From Eucommia ulmoides (taxonomy: Eukaryota; Streptophyta; Magnoliopsida; Garryales; Eucommiaceae), in the NCBI GenBank assembly GCA_016647705.1, contig CM028326.1, forward strand, positions 19,157,401 to 19,221,400: a stretch of 64,000 bases of DNA, written 5' to 3'. Below are positions 1 to 12,254 of the stretch, in pieces. Under the pieces are notes generated by a model. That model was not told where the DNA came from. It searched no databases and worked only from the letters and a program-made list of their open reading frames with translations. Within the stretch, counting starts at the first letter, position 1. Every line of letters starts with the position of its first letter. The position numbers and the translations under genes are program-made.

Positions 1-465
1 AAGCATTAAAAATAAATAAATAAACGGATAATGGGTGATTAGTCCCAAATAACGGATGTAATTTATTATCAGTCACGTTTAAAACATAAGTTTTGATTTA
101 ATCCCTTAGATTGATTTTTGATTGTGTATTAGTCTCGTATGTGCTTACATCTGTATAATAGTAGTTACATGTACATGTCTAATATTAATTATAGATTATT
201 AATTATATGTAACTATACTACATGTACTTGTGTAATATTTGTTATATCTAACAAATATTGTACACACAAGTTAGATACATGTAACTGCGAGAGTGTAGTG
301 TTTTAGGTTTTTCGCCTTTTTTAATGCGCAGGATTAAAATACAAGTTACAATTACATATAGGACTTTTTTAAAATTAAGGGTAAAATAAAGAACTTGCGC
401 AGACACACCCAAACACCCATAAATAAAAAGGGTAAAGAAAGTAGCGAATGGGAAGTGTCAATACC

Positions 466-3400
466 TCACAGTATCAGTAACTGGGATTTGTGATCAATCC
501 CATTGAATATAAAAGTCCCAGACATTGGAACAAACTGTCTTGTGATTAGCTGCACCAAACCCACCAAAAAAGTAATAACTTTTAAAAAAAAAATTCACAA
601 AAAAATAAAAATAAATAAATAAATAAAAAGATATCAAATACATAAAACCGATTTTTTATTAGCATTATGGAAAAAAGACAAACCTTGATGGCTTCCTGTG
701 AAGCAATCCCACCGACAAAGGCAGCAACAGCGTGGAGCTCAGCAGCACCATATCGGCACATCTCATAGACAAGGTCCTCCGTCAAGGTAGAGCCATTGCA
801 ACCCAAGTCATTCAGTAGGCTCACGGCGGATGTCTTCAACCTAGATATATCCTCATTCATCTCACTTCTGACCATTTTTTTAAGTGATAAGGGTCATGAC
901 CAAAGCCAAAAAAAAAAAAAAAACAGTGCGCATTTATTATATGAAAGAATTGTGTCAAAGTTACATCAGGTGTTTTACCCGTCAAACTGCCCGGGGAAAC
1001 TGTTATAATTCGCTGCAAAACGATCCACAGCTCGAAGCAGAATATAAAACCCGACCGAAACACTGTTTTCAACATATAACCCAGGGATAAGTCATTCCCG
1101 ACATCTGTAAGGTAGCATTTGGTAGTGATTGGAAATAAACACGTGTAACTTTTAAATTTTTTTTATATGGGTTCAATTCGAATTTGCACATCCAAGCAAA
1201 CTCGTTTTTCCCTATTTGGTAATTCCTACAAGATATTTTTGGTAAAATTTTAGGTACCTGTAGTCCTCATCCGTGAGATACTTCTGCAACTCCAATTGAC
1301 TAGGAGAGTTGAACTCATCCTCAATTGCACAGTATCTGCATACCTAGAAATAGATATCGATTTACTATTCACAAGTGTTCGGTTTATCCCACATCAAATG
1401 TGGAAGACACTGGTAGTCAGGTTATAAGTGTGAGGGAAAGGCCGCATCTCATAAGCTAACTTTTGGGACTAAGAGAGAACCAAGACCACCCTACACTGAT
1501 ATCAAAACGCAAGTTACAACAACTTTGACTTAATAACCACAAAGAGAGAGATTGGTCGACGGTTAGTCAACCAAAGGCCCAACGTGTGGGGGAAATTGTG
1601 GAGTTTATCTTACATCGAATGTGGAAGGGGATAATGGTCAGGTTTATAAGTGTGAGGGAAAGCCTCACCATGAGCTAAACCTTTTGGGTTGAGAGAAGTC
1701 TTAGACCACCCTCCAAGAAGGCACTCTCTTACTATAGCTGGATACAAAATAGGAAAATAGGTAAATAAATAAACAAACTTACCACGAGCTTCCTAGCATT
1801 TTTACAGAAGCTTTTTATGTCTGTCTTCGATATGCTACTTGGTTCTTTACCAAGTTTCTTTAGAATATTCCTCACACGTTTCTCAATAGCAAGAAAATCG
1901 ACCTCGGCCTTCTCTTGATACATTTTCTGCAAGTGTACATATAGCCTACACCAGAGTCGAGAAAACACGCACTATCATCAAATGAAATGATTAAATCTGA
2001 AACAGCAAAAGTCTCATTTCCGTGTCACTAACTCAGTAGAGGAAGTCATATCAGGTATTGATCCCTCAAGAGGCGCCTCCCCCCCACCTTCATTAGCAAT
2101 GAACTCCTGTGATAGACGGAAATGAAGTGCTCGATTATGCTAGGTAACAGGATGAGATTTGACTGAAGAAATGAACTAAACTCAATCATGAAAAAATAAG
2201 ATCCCAAATTTTGTTAAGGAAAACTAGGGAGAATTACCTTTAACGCCGCCACCATCACCCAAAAATCTGATGAGTTAGAGTCGACTTCAGCAGCGCTATC
2301 GTTTAGAATATGCTGTAGGGTTGAACCTTGCCAAAACAAATTAGATAACATTTACTTTAGATAGAGAATAACATGATAAAATGATTAACATTTGTTAATT
2401 TCAGAGGCAGCTCACAGGCCATGCTAAATTCCTTGTACTAAAATAACTCAAGCAAAATGCACAAGCACTTTACAAACACAACAATAGGAAAGTATACCAA
2501 ATGATATATTTTAATCTAAGGGTCTGTTTGATATCACTAAAAATAAGTGCTACAAATAAGTGTTGAATATATTCAATATTCACCTTTTTAATACTTTTAA
2601 CTTGAAAAATCTTTGTACCAATTTTTGTCCGTAAAACATTTTGTCATCAACATTCTTTTTCTAGTTCTTATCAATTTAGTACTTTCTCTATCAATAATTG
2701 TTTGTATATAACTTTTTCGCAAGATTTTATTGTATTGATGTTGAATGATGGTTATGGTAGACAAATGTTTACTGATTTAAGTGAGAACCGCTGAAAAAAT
2801 AAGTCAAACACATCACTTAATTTTGATAAGTAATTGATGCATTCGGTTTTTATGTACTGAATTGTGTTATTAAACAGACCTTAAGCCTATGATTAGATTA
2901 TATACACGTTAATCTATATATCATCAAAATCCATGATGAACAAGCACATTCAAAGAACTCTGTAGGAACTTATTCAGAGCTGAAAGTAAGATGGACTCAC
3001 TGATTCCACGAGGAGCAAAAACTTTAAATGAAGCCTCAATAGCTTCTTTGTAGTTGTCCTCGTCCAATGCAATCATCTTGGCTTTAATCAATTCCTAAGA
3101 CATTCAAGAATACAAACAAGCAACCTCAGTCTACAGCAAAAAGAAGGGAAAGTATAAAATACAAGTTCTGGAAGTCAAAGGCACATTTCGTGCCTTGTTT
3201 AGGCCAAGGCGAGCAAGTTGCATTCTACAAGACGCATGCGAAGGAAACTATGCGCAAAGTGCGAAAATTGAGTTCCCATTGAAGTTACTTGCTGAATTTG
3301 AAGCTCACCATTTCATTAACCTAGGTTTAGCATAAAGCCTGATGATGAATGCTAGACTTCGATGATGCTTTCTTTGATTTTTCTTCTTATATTTACTTGT

Positions 3401-6117
3401 TACTGTTTAATGTATACGGATTCATGTCATAAAAGTTCTGACAAGTTTTACGCTGACTGTCAACTATCTGACGCAACTCTCCTCCTTTACCCGGGCTTGG
3501 GACAGACTGCGTAGAGAATAAAGCATAAACACCCACAGGCATAGTACAAAGGCTTAGCTGCTGTTGTTGTATATTACTTGTTATAGTGATCTATTACTGT
3601 GATTATAGTGTAACAACAAGTGAGCCTGGAACCTTGGCTCCAAAGAGACTGGTTTGCCATGCTATGTGTGGAATATAAACCTTGAATTCTCTTTTCCCTT
3701 CTCTGGTGGATGGAAGGCTACCACCATGTGTTTTAGCCCAATCCTCAGCCATCTTCACAAGAATTATTACATACGGCGTGTGTTTGTGGGCCACAGGATC
3801 TGACACATTCAAATCAATTGTATCCGCAAACCTATAATTAACAAACAACCGGTTAGCATTTTCTAACCACTAGAGAATTGTCAAAAAATTGATATAGCAT
3901 TTGGAAAATCCAAACCTTTTGAGCTCAGGCCATGGGTTATTTAGCCGGAGATCATCCAGAAAATGATCTGGTTTTGATTCAACCACAGCATGTTCCTGCA
4001 AAAAGAAGAACAAGTGATAATGATTTAGATTGAACAAGACATTTTAAAAAAATGCCCAATCTCATCCATCCATTCCTTCAATCCCAACCCTTAATGAAAA
4101 AGACATTTTAAAGAAAAACATCTCAATGCTACTACTTTTCCCACATTTTCCATGTTTGTGCCTAGCTTGGCCCCCATTCATGACTCAGATTCTTCCGATT
4201 GTGCATGTTACAGTGAAAAACAAAAACGGAAGATGAACAACAAAGCATATAGCATAGTACCTTCACACTTATTCGAACTAGACCAGTGAGACCATAAGAG
4301 CGTGCAAATATCAACATGACATTAGAATCCCGGCAGATTCTCTCTAACTTGACCATCAAATCTTCAACCAACTGAAACAAATGATACAACGTTCTAGGTG
4401 AATACTAAAAATGACTAATATTTTCAGAAAAAAAACTACTATAAGACGAGAAATATAGTACAAGAACCAAAACACAAGAAAATACTAAATTAGCGAATAT
4501 AAACCTAGTCTGAGAGAGAGAGTCGTCATTAAGGTACTTCAACGTTACATCTCAAATGAATTTCTAGACCAAATAATTAATATATACACTCATAAACTGT
4601 CCAATACATCAACAACAGCAACGACAATAACAACAACAACTAAGCCTTTGTCCCACTAAAGTAGAGTCAGCTACATGAATCCGCTTACGCTATAATAATC
4701 AATCAAGGGTCATCTCCTCAGTCCAGTGATAAGCAAAATTGGTCCCTCATTCCGCTAAGAGTTCCTTTCACTATTTCTCCAGATTATTCCACTTATTATA
4801 GCAAGGTGGAGCTAACCTAAACAAAAAGATAACAAGGCGGCCATGAACGGTGAAGTAATCGCTTATACCAAAGAAATATGAAACTGTCCCCAAACAGGGA
4901 AAAAGCATAGGCTTCAACAGGGGTAACAATAAAATGTAGCAATCATTCTTCAATATATGCTTTAAGTAAATAAGCTCAAGAGTGATTAACATATAATCTA
5001 TAAGTCGTATGTGCAAACTATCGTCCATGTGAAGATTGTTGTCTTTTACCGTTTTATCTTGTGAACGTTATTGCAAAGTAAACGATAGTCTATGTTGTAC
5101 CGAAGAATGAAGCACGGGCACTGTCTGTTCTACAAGTTTGGATATCTCAGCATAGCACAATATAATTGACATTCAGAAGGATGAATTATAGTAGATAAGG
5201 ATATGCACTCTAAGCGGGCTAAAGTGTGGTGCACGCGCTAAGTGCTAACCCCTTAGGGATTTCATACTTAACAAGTCTCAACAACAAAAGGCAAAACGAA
5301 AGCATAGATCCATGGTTAAGTAAACCCTTTACCAGCCCTTGATATCATATCTAATAGAAAGATTAGTAAGAGAACTAAGATTTCAAAGCAATATCTCCCA
5401 ACATATTAGGACAAAATTACATATATGGGTCCATAATTTTACCTGTGTGGAAACCACCAAGGTGAACTGAGAAAAGAAAGATGGGTTTGTCTCAATTAGT
5501 GCCTCGGGCTGTTCTTCCACGAACTTGGCCTTAACAGCATCATTTAGTTCTTGAAGAAACGCACAAACGCATTTTGCCTTTGATTGCCCAACGCTTGATT
5601 CATCCACTATGAATGTGATAAGTGTCAAAATGAGAAGCAAAGCAAAGCAAAATAAATCTGTGTGTCAAGAGACATACCCATGAAGTTATTTCCAAGATCA
5701 CCCACTTCAACTTTAGAGCCATCAACAACAGTAATACTTCCGATTCCGCCAAGGACAAGATTTTTTAAGGTCTCAGAACCAGTTGGACCGCAGTTTAGCA
5801 AGCATATGCTTGCTTTTTCGAGGGCATGCTGTCCTTGCTCGCCCCAAATCCTACAGTAAAATAAAAAAAAATTAACTCGAATTCAAGAAGAATGTGTATC
5901 ACCATTCATCAGTATTTTGAGTTGATATTATTGTTTTACAGAGATTCAATTGAATTCCTTTAGTTGAGTGATGGGTAATACGGAGTAGGGGCAAGCGTAA
6001 AAGAATATGAGGTAATTACTGAGAATTTCGCAGACAAACAAAACGGGAAACAATCAGGTGAAGATAACGGTTACACTACCTGAGCTGTCGATCGTATTTA
6101 GTTTTTGGTTCCGCCAT
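466..6117 (-). CDS. AXR1: NEDD8-activating enzyme E1 regulatory subunit AXR1, 14 exons
   Basis: AXR1 pairs with the ECR1 catalytic subunit to activate NEDD8 (RUB1), which is then attached to cullins; in plants this is needed for auxin response. Exons in transcript order are 6117-6080, 5850-5678, 5606-5443, 4371-4261, 3995-3916, 3831-3681, 3094-3001, 2326-2238, 2106-2033, 1945-1783, 1343-1258, 1062-979, 867-684 and 549-466. All introns are GT-AG and all phases join, giving 1575 nt and 524 residues, against about 540 in Arabidopsis. The N-terminus reads [20 protein letters not shown] and the C-terminus [13 protein letters not shown], both family hallmarks. The half adenylation fold shows [15 protein letters not shown] and [11 protein letters not shown] near residues 30-70. 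A catalytic cysteine is not expected in this subunit. No stop or frameshift was found. The gene appears functional, but its upstream DNA is replaced by MULE-1. Confidence 0.96.
1378..1725. repeat. Two tandem-like copies of an interspersed repeat in AXR1 intron 10
   Basis: Copy 1 (about 1378-1485) and copy 2 (about 1600-1720) share, in order, a 'cacatcaaatgtgga'-like segment, 'gtcaggttataagtgtgagg', 'gagctaa', 'ttttggg' and 'agaccaccct'. A third copy lies inverted at about 59062-59175. The pattern resembles a short LTR/TRIM-type plant repeat. The intron between exons 10 and 11 (1344-1782) is otherwise unremarkable. Confidence 0.6.
3180..3590. repeat. Probable SINE-like/interspersed repeat in AXR1 intron 6
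   Basis: The intron between exons 6 and 7 holds 'ctcctttacccgggcttgg' and 'aaggcttagctgctgttgtt', phrases that recur in plant short interspersed repeats. Upstream, near 3180-3230, is a G+C-richer stretch with short inverted words (ggcac...gtgcc). It has no coding capacity. The family assignment is from memory only. Confidence 0.35.
4605..4690 (-). repeat. SINE 3' end (Au-like) in AXR1 intron 3
   Basis: The stretch 'caacaacaactaagccttt', followed by 'gtcccactaaagtagagtc' and 'ggctac'-like bases, is the reverse complement of the conserved 3' tail of plant Au-type SINEs, which ends in TTGTTG repeats. It lies in the intron between exons 3 and 4 (4372-5442). The rest of that intron shows nothing recognisable. 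Confidence 0.45.
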
Positions 6118-6281
6118 TGTTGCCTGTGAAAACGAATTCGCTTGCTAGTTACGCAGTGAGTGAGTGATCAAGGATGACTTTCGAAGAAGGAAGAGAGCGT
6201 GAAACCGAAAGACTTGGGCCTGCATTCTCCAACTAGCCCAGGCCCAGGCTTTGTAAATGGAAGTCAAGTCCTAACGCCTAA
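6118..6281 (-). promoter_or_regulatory. Remaining AXR1 leader and core promoter
   Basis: Only 164 bp lie between the AXR1 start codon and the target duplication of MULE-1. This stretch has TGGGCC near 6214 and a GCCCAGGCCCAGG cluster near 6236. These match the site II (TGGGCC/T) elements common in promoters of plant housekeeping genes. I see no convincing TATA box. The transcription start is probably within this stretch, so anything further upstream must come from transposon sequence. Confidence 0.5.
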
Positions 6282-6529
6282 TTGAAAGTAGGGGTTTTTA
6301 ATATCACCCGAGACCCACACATATATTAGATTTATCCCCTTCTACCAGTAGAAATTTAATAGAAAATCCATTGAGTAGCTGTGAGTTTCCAACAGGGAGA
6401 GAGGCGTGTGATTGAATCTAAATTTGGAAGGTAGTTCTTGGGGGAAAAGTTTTGATCTTTTGTGAAACACAACCTTCCGGTGCATAGTTTCCTTCCAATT
6501 CTCCCATATGCCGTAGTGAAGCATCTTGT

Positions 6530-6665
6530 TTGCGTCGCCGTCCTTTCCAGGCACTGTAGCAGTCTTGTGCTCTCGCCGTTGCGCTCTGTTCCAATTGTCA
6601 TTGCCGTCCTTTCCACACACTGTCATCGTCCTGTGCTCTCGCCGTCGCTGTCCTTGCCATCTCTG
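6530..6665. repeat. Two-copy 67-bp tandem repeat at MULE-1 left end
   Basis: Two copies starting near 6537 and 6604 share 'gccgtcctttcca', 'cactgt', 'gtcctgtgctctcgccgt'-like segments. The long ORFs on both strands here are by-products of this GC-richer repeat. It is probably the leader region of the element's protease gene. Confidence 0.5.
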
Positions 6666-7076
6666 GTATACTTCGTCTCTCCCCATCTATTCTACGTTTT
6701 TAGGTTTAAGGCTTTGCGACCACTGTCCAGTAAAAATCATCAATTGATTTCAGGGTTTAGTTACTGTTGTGTAGCAAAAGTGACTGTGTAGCTCAAATCT
6801 ATATTGTTCTTAAACATTTGCTCATACTCAAATTATTTCTTGACTGTGATTCGTAACCTGATATTGAACTTGAAATATTCAAAAAATTTCATGTCACTAT
6901 GTTACGTTTTATGAGTTTTCTAATCCTTAAACTTCAAGCTTTTCACGCTTTTGACTTCAATGGTTTTTGACTATTCATCGTTTGGTTTATCGATACTTTA
7001 ATTATCAATGTGATTACAGTTTCTAAATCTTGTTGATATTTGATTTCTTGAAATATTTACTGTTTGAGTTGTTAGG

Positions 7077-7488
7077 ATTGTTAATGTGTAGCAAAAATCA
7101 CATATTGAATTCGTGTTCTTATATTTCCCTTTGGTTCTATCTCGTTGGTGATGTTTGGGTTGTTAAAATATTTAATATGTAGCAAAAATTACAAATTGGC
7201 GTTTTGAATTTTTGAATTTCCCTCTCCCTCTTTTCATTATTGATATTTTGGGTGTTGAAATGATTAATGTGCAGTAAAAATTACATATTGAATTCATGTT
7301 CTTAAATTTCGTTATGGTTCCATCTAGTTGGTGATGTTTGGATTTTTAGGATTGTTAATGTGTAGGAAAAATGATACATTGGATTCATGTTCTCATATTT
7401 CCATTTGGTTCCATCTTGTTGGTAATATTTGATTTGTTAAGATATTTAATGTGTAGTAAAAATTACATATAGAAGTTGTGTTCTTGTA
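7077..7488 (+). repeat. ~91-bp tandem repeat, about 4.5 copies, in MULE-1
   Basis: A unit beginning 'ttaatgtgtag(c/t)aaaaat' recurs near 7077, 7167, 7260, 7351 and 7441, with 'tggttccatct(c/a/t)gttggtgatgttt'-like segments between. The array ends where homology to the protease begins. It sits where MULE-2 carries the N-terminal protease exons, which are absent here. Confidence 0.75.
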
Positions 7489-9532
7489 TAGAAGACTTGC
7501 GTGCAATGTTTGAATACGCATGAGCTGATGCCATTGCGAATGAGGTAAATAAGTCTATCCTTAATAACATTGACAAAACGTACGCGATTCGTTGCTACAT
7601 CATTACTATATTGGTAAGTTGTTTATAGATGCAGTAACAAATGTTGTATATATTATTGTTTGTTGATGTAATAATTTTTCTAATTTCTATATGTTATTCT
7701 TAGTATATGTTTTGCGAGCGTTAAACCTTGTTAGAACCAGACTACAATTACAAAGGTGTACCGGTGGGGGGATGTTAGTGGGCTCGGCATTCCACTTTTC
7801 ACCGGGTGGAATTTATCTTCTCTAAAGAACGTGTTGCATGGGGTGAATAAACTGAGTGAAGATCAGGTTAGTGCCTATTGTATCTTTGAAATATTATCTG
7901 TATGTCGCAAAATGGGTTGTATCATTTATAAGAAGGTTACTGCACAACAATAGTTACGTGTTTGTTGTATCATTTATAAGAATGTTATTGCACAACAATA
8001 ATTAGGTGTAGTTCTCGTTCAATACATTTTTTTGTAAATTTTTAGTATGCATCAATAATTGTTTACTCGCTGTTGATATATATATCGTCGTGCGGTAACT
8101 TTCGCTGCGTGTTATTTCACTGTTTATTGTGTATCTAAATTGCTATCAATTTTTTGGTGAAAACATTTATCTTTTAGCGTTTCTTGATTGTTCCTATATA
8201 TTAAGTTGCGTGTTCTAATGTTTTCAAATAATCTTCGATGATCTGGTGCCATCAGTTATGGAAGATCTTTATGTATTCGATGACCAAATTGCAGCAGCAG
8301 CTAACCTACCTCCCCTCGGTCAACAACCCTTGGACAATATCACTGAAATCAAAAAACAATTGGATGATGCGTTGAATCAGAACAGTGATCCAATGCGTTG
8401 AATCAGAACAGTGACTTGGTTGCTGAGAACATGCATCTTCAATCTGAGCTGAAATCTCACGACGAGATGATATCATCGTTGATGACACAATTGGATGATT
8501 TGACGAAACGGACTACCATCAGTGATGCGGAACAGTTACGCGATGAAAAATCTGTTGTCGAATTAGTTTTATCTCCAAATATTAAAGGTTCGGAACATGC
8601 CAAACTACAAACATCTATGGTGAGAGAGATCAAACAGTAAAAAAAGAAACCCGCATGAAAGTCAGATTACGTGTATGAGGGGGGTTAAAAAGTGAAGTAA
8701 AAAGGAATGTGATCAGGCAGTAGTTGATGTGGACGAAATCCCATTAATACATCGAATGAATTGAAAGAAACCTGAAAAACTCCCACACAAAAACAGATGC
8801 GCAGTGACCAAATTACTAGATGACAATGATTGGGATAAACTAAAATCCATACATGAAACACATAATGTTGCGTATGTATTCCTTATATTTACTTTGAATC
8901 ATTTTGTACTTTTTTCTTTGTTTCGTTGTGTAGTATTCGATTTTATGTTTCTTCCTGCAGTGACCTAGCATGGATTGGATTGGATGGCTTCCTTGGCGTT
9001 CGTTTCAGCGACATAATCGATCTCTTAAACGGAGCACAATTGTCTAGTAGGGTACGAAGATATACCATATGTCGTGTATTTTAATGAATATATAGACTTG
9101 ATTTTTTTTGCCTCATTTTTTGTCGGCGATAGATACGTTTGCCAAGATAATATACTATTGTCAAATTAAAATGTTTAATGGCAACTCAAATGTTAATGCT
9201 CCACACAGAGTGTTTGTTATGCCTAGTCTTTCTTGGGTAACTTCCTCTGTCACGTTGTTTGATCTTTTAATATTTTGGTATATTTGTCTAACTAGTCTTT
9301 GAGTGAATATTAAATCTTGGATTAATTTTGATGGTAGACTTATGTTAAAGAGAGTAAAGAGGCAATCATTCGGGAACAAATGGACAATCAATTCTATAAA
9401 GGTCTTGTTAGGATATATGAGACAATAATGTTCCCGATAAACACGTCTGGGAGGAAATCTAAACCGTCGCACTCGACATTACTTGCCTGCGAGATAGAAA
9501 ATGGTACATTAAATCACTACAACTCGCTGTAG
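7489..9532 (+). pseudogene. MULE-1 ULP/C48-type protease pseudogene, N-terminus lost
   Basis: Exon-sized blocks line up in order with the MULE-2 protease. They include IEDLRAMFEYA*ADAIANEV (to 7613, donor GTAAGT), FTGWNLSSLKNVLHGVNKL (to 7866), a coiled-coil exon with NLPPLGQQPL (about 8240-8871), WIGLDGFLGVRFSDIIDLL (from about 8961), an exon ending RVFVMPSLSW (about 9130-9237), and a block from about 9351 ending GTLNHYNSL then a stop. Splice sites are mostly recognisable. Damage includes a Trp-to-stop change near 7530, a 26-bp tandem duplication near 8368-8420 that shifts the frame, and several stops at 8640-8760. The catalytic HW is replaced by HS (PSHSTLL), and no DCG/Cys exon follows. 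It is certainly inactive as a protease. Confidence 0.85.
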
Positions 9533-9929
9533 TAATAGTTATGTGTGCAGTAATATTCTTGGTAGATTATTGCATAATTTCGTTGCATTAAACATCACTG
9601 TACAGTAATATTCATCTGTGTTGTTAAAAAAATGGGTCACACTATATTGTTGAGCAACATATCTAAAAAAAAATTGTGCAATAAATTTCATTAAATATTG
9701 CGTGTTTTAATGAAAATAATCGATACGTCGTTTCTCGATATTTTTTGTGAGGTTTCACTAGAAACATAACCAAACACAATAAATTAGTATAACAAACTAG
9801 AAAATGAAAAATCAATTAATGAAACTATTCTAGTCATTAAAAGCTCCACAAAAAATGTTGAATTTTTTAGAAAACAATAGAAACTGTTGCTACAAGAAAT
9901 ATAATGATAATCTAATAAATGATGTTATC

Positions 9930-12218
9930 TCATATGGGTTCTTTGCATGTTTTTTTGTTGTGTACTTTTCCACCACAGCGACTGCATTTCAATTTTCTCT
10001 TGTTGAATTTTCATTTTGATGGGATCCTCATTTTCTTCGTTCGTCCCCTAGGTCGTTTAGTAACTAGTGGTAATATTACAATATCTTTTTGTTTCGTCTA
10101 TTTTTTCCCTACAATTAGCACAACAAAAATTTCATCCCCGTAACTTAAACGGTAAAAGGACATGTGGAAGTAATCCTCTACATATGAGTTCAAATCTTTA
10201 CCGGTCTTTGTAATAGAAGCGCAAGCGTGTGCACACGGTATCCCGTTGTCCCTCCAATCAAAACAAGAACATGTTCGGTTTTTTAGGTTTGCAAGTACAG
10301 AAGGGTCCGATTAAACTTCAAAAACTCTATTCACAGATTCGCACACCACCCATGTCCTGCATTTTTCTAATATTTTTTGCATTTGTTCCTCGATTGTCTC
10401 ACAAATAATATTTTTCACACCCGATGCCATGTTACGTCGTTTTGTTTGTTGTTCTATTAGGTCAACACGAATTTGATCAACGAATTTGTGAATTGGCAGG
10501 TGTCTAGCTTCAGGAATCCATCCGTTGAATGTCTCTGCGGTGTTTGATAACAATTCACCGTATTTTTTACCTTTGAAAAACGTGTTTGTCCAATTCTCTC
10601 GAAGCAAATCATCAATCCAATCAGAAATATATTTGGCCCCTCAGTTTTTAATTCTGCCAATAGTGTGTAAAAGTTGAACTTTGTTTTTGCTTTGTAACAC
10701 TTGTGTAACAACCACAACAACCGTTGTTTTACCACTGGTGAACGAGCTCCATTTTTTTTTTTTTTATTCAAATTCATTATTAAGTGGTTCAAACAAAATG
10801 AATGGAATTCGTCTGAGAATATCTTCTTCACAACTTTTATTAATCCAGCATGTCGATCAGATACGAATGTCATGACTTGTTCTGGTGGTATTACATTAAC
10901 TAGTTGTTTTAGAAACCATTCCCAGTGGACTTCCTTTTCAGAGTCAATGATTCCAAAAGCCAATGGATATATACCTGTCAGAAAATGACAAACTTTAGTT
11001 ATTTAAAATGCATTATTTACTGTACATCGAATATTATGGTTAAAATAATAGTAATAATTGTATTTATCGTTGTACAACAGATATTACATGGGATACAATA
11101 ACAAAAATAATTTATTATCACGTCAAAATATAACTAGACTTTTTATCCCCTACTTACCGTTATTCCCGTCTTTGCCGATCACGCCAAGCAGCATGCCTTT
11201 GTACTTTGCTTTCAGAAACGTTCCATCAAGAAAAAGTAAAGTTCGTACATATTTAAAACAAGCAATTCTAGCACCAAATAAAACAAAAAGTTGGTTAAAA
11301 CAACCAATTCTCATATCATATTCAATTTCAAAATAGGTTCCGAGGTTTGTCTCTATGCACACTTCTTTATACCATCTCAACTCGTCATATCCACTACGAT
11401 AATCCCCCAAAATACATTCTCTAGCCTTTTCAAACCCCCACCATGTATGGTGATAGTTTATGTCCAACCTATCGTTATTTTTAAATTCTTTAACGATGTC
11501 AATAGGATGCTTTAGTGGTTGAACCTTTAAAGTTTTTTTTATACAACTCAATACAACTTTGGAATTAATCCTACCATTTTTCCTGGTTCAGACTGCAACA
11601 CCACACGTGTGAGTATTGTTTATTTTTTTGATGTAAAAATATCCATTCTTACGATCGACGCTCGCACATACGAATCATTCACATCCCCGCTCAACCTTAT
11701 ATGTGCAATATGTTACAACACGAGATGGTTCGTTCTTATAGTCATCAAATTTAAATATAATTTCAATGGAATATTTTATCAAGCAATCCCTAAAATCATT
11801 CACCCCCTTTAAAAACGTGTCTTACCTCACGAATTAAGTATCTCCAATCAGCAGATATTGTTGTCGACTTGTTTGGGTAGTACAGTACCAACACACTTTT
11901 ATCTTCGTCGCTCTCTGGATTTTCATTGTAATAGTCAGTGTTAGTTCTAGCTGCATCTCCGCTATGCTCTCCAACATGCATCAACCGTATGGATAAAACA
12001 ATACATTCCAAGTTAAGACTTTTTGAAATCTTTCGGAGATTACGTAATGACTCCATGTCTCCTAAATAACAATTAGGATGATTGGGGATTGAATAGAACA
12101 ACTTGAAATTTTTCACGCACAACCCCGTATACTTCTCGCACATGCGATCAAATAAATCCTCAATGGTTGATGTGCTATCAACCTCAAAAATGTGTGTAGT
12201 CCCCATGTATTTAGCCAC
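9930..12218 (-). pseudogene. MULE-1 MuDR-type transposase pseudogene
   Basis: Translated from 12218 leftward, it has a small N-terminal domain (THIFEVDS...NCYLGD) of possible PB1/ubiquitin-like fold, then a MuDR DNA-binding domain (FRDCLIKY...ERGCE...HTCG). The DDE core keeps its first Asp in LLFLDGTFLK, the second in TFVSDRH, and Glu in NTAETFNGW. A SWIM finger, CSCFDWRDNGIPCAHACA, and a terminal knuckle, CSRCGGKVHNKKTC, follow, ending at 9930. One phase-1 intron (10975-11157, 183 bp) splits GKDGNNG from YPLAFGI at the same place as in MULE-2. Damage includes a one-base insertion near 11800, a Trp-to-stop change (GCE*F), a stop after HTCGVAV, a frameshift near 10640 and a stop after NRVFEV. 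The catalytic residues survive although the frame does not. Confidence 0.93.
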
Positions 12219-12254
12219 AAGTATGTTCGTCTAATTTTTCATTTCTTGGTCAAA

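Noticed and set aside
6342-6791. ORFs over 100 codons on both strands at the MULE-1 left end
   Set aside because: They arise from a GC-richer two-copy repeat; MULE-2 has no corresponding protein.
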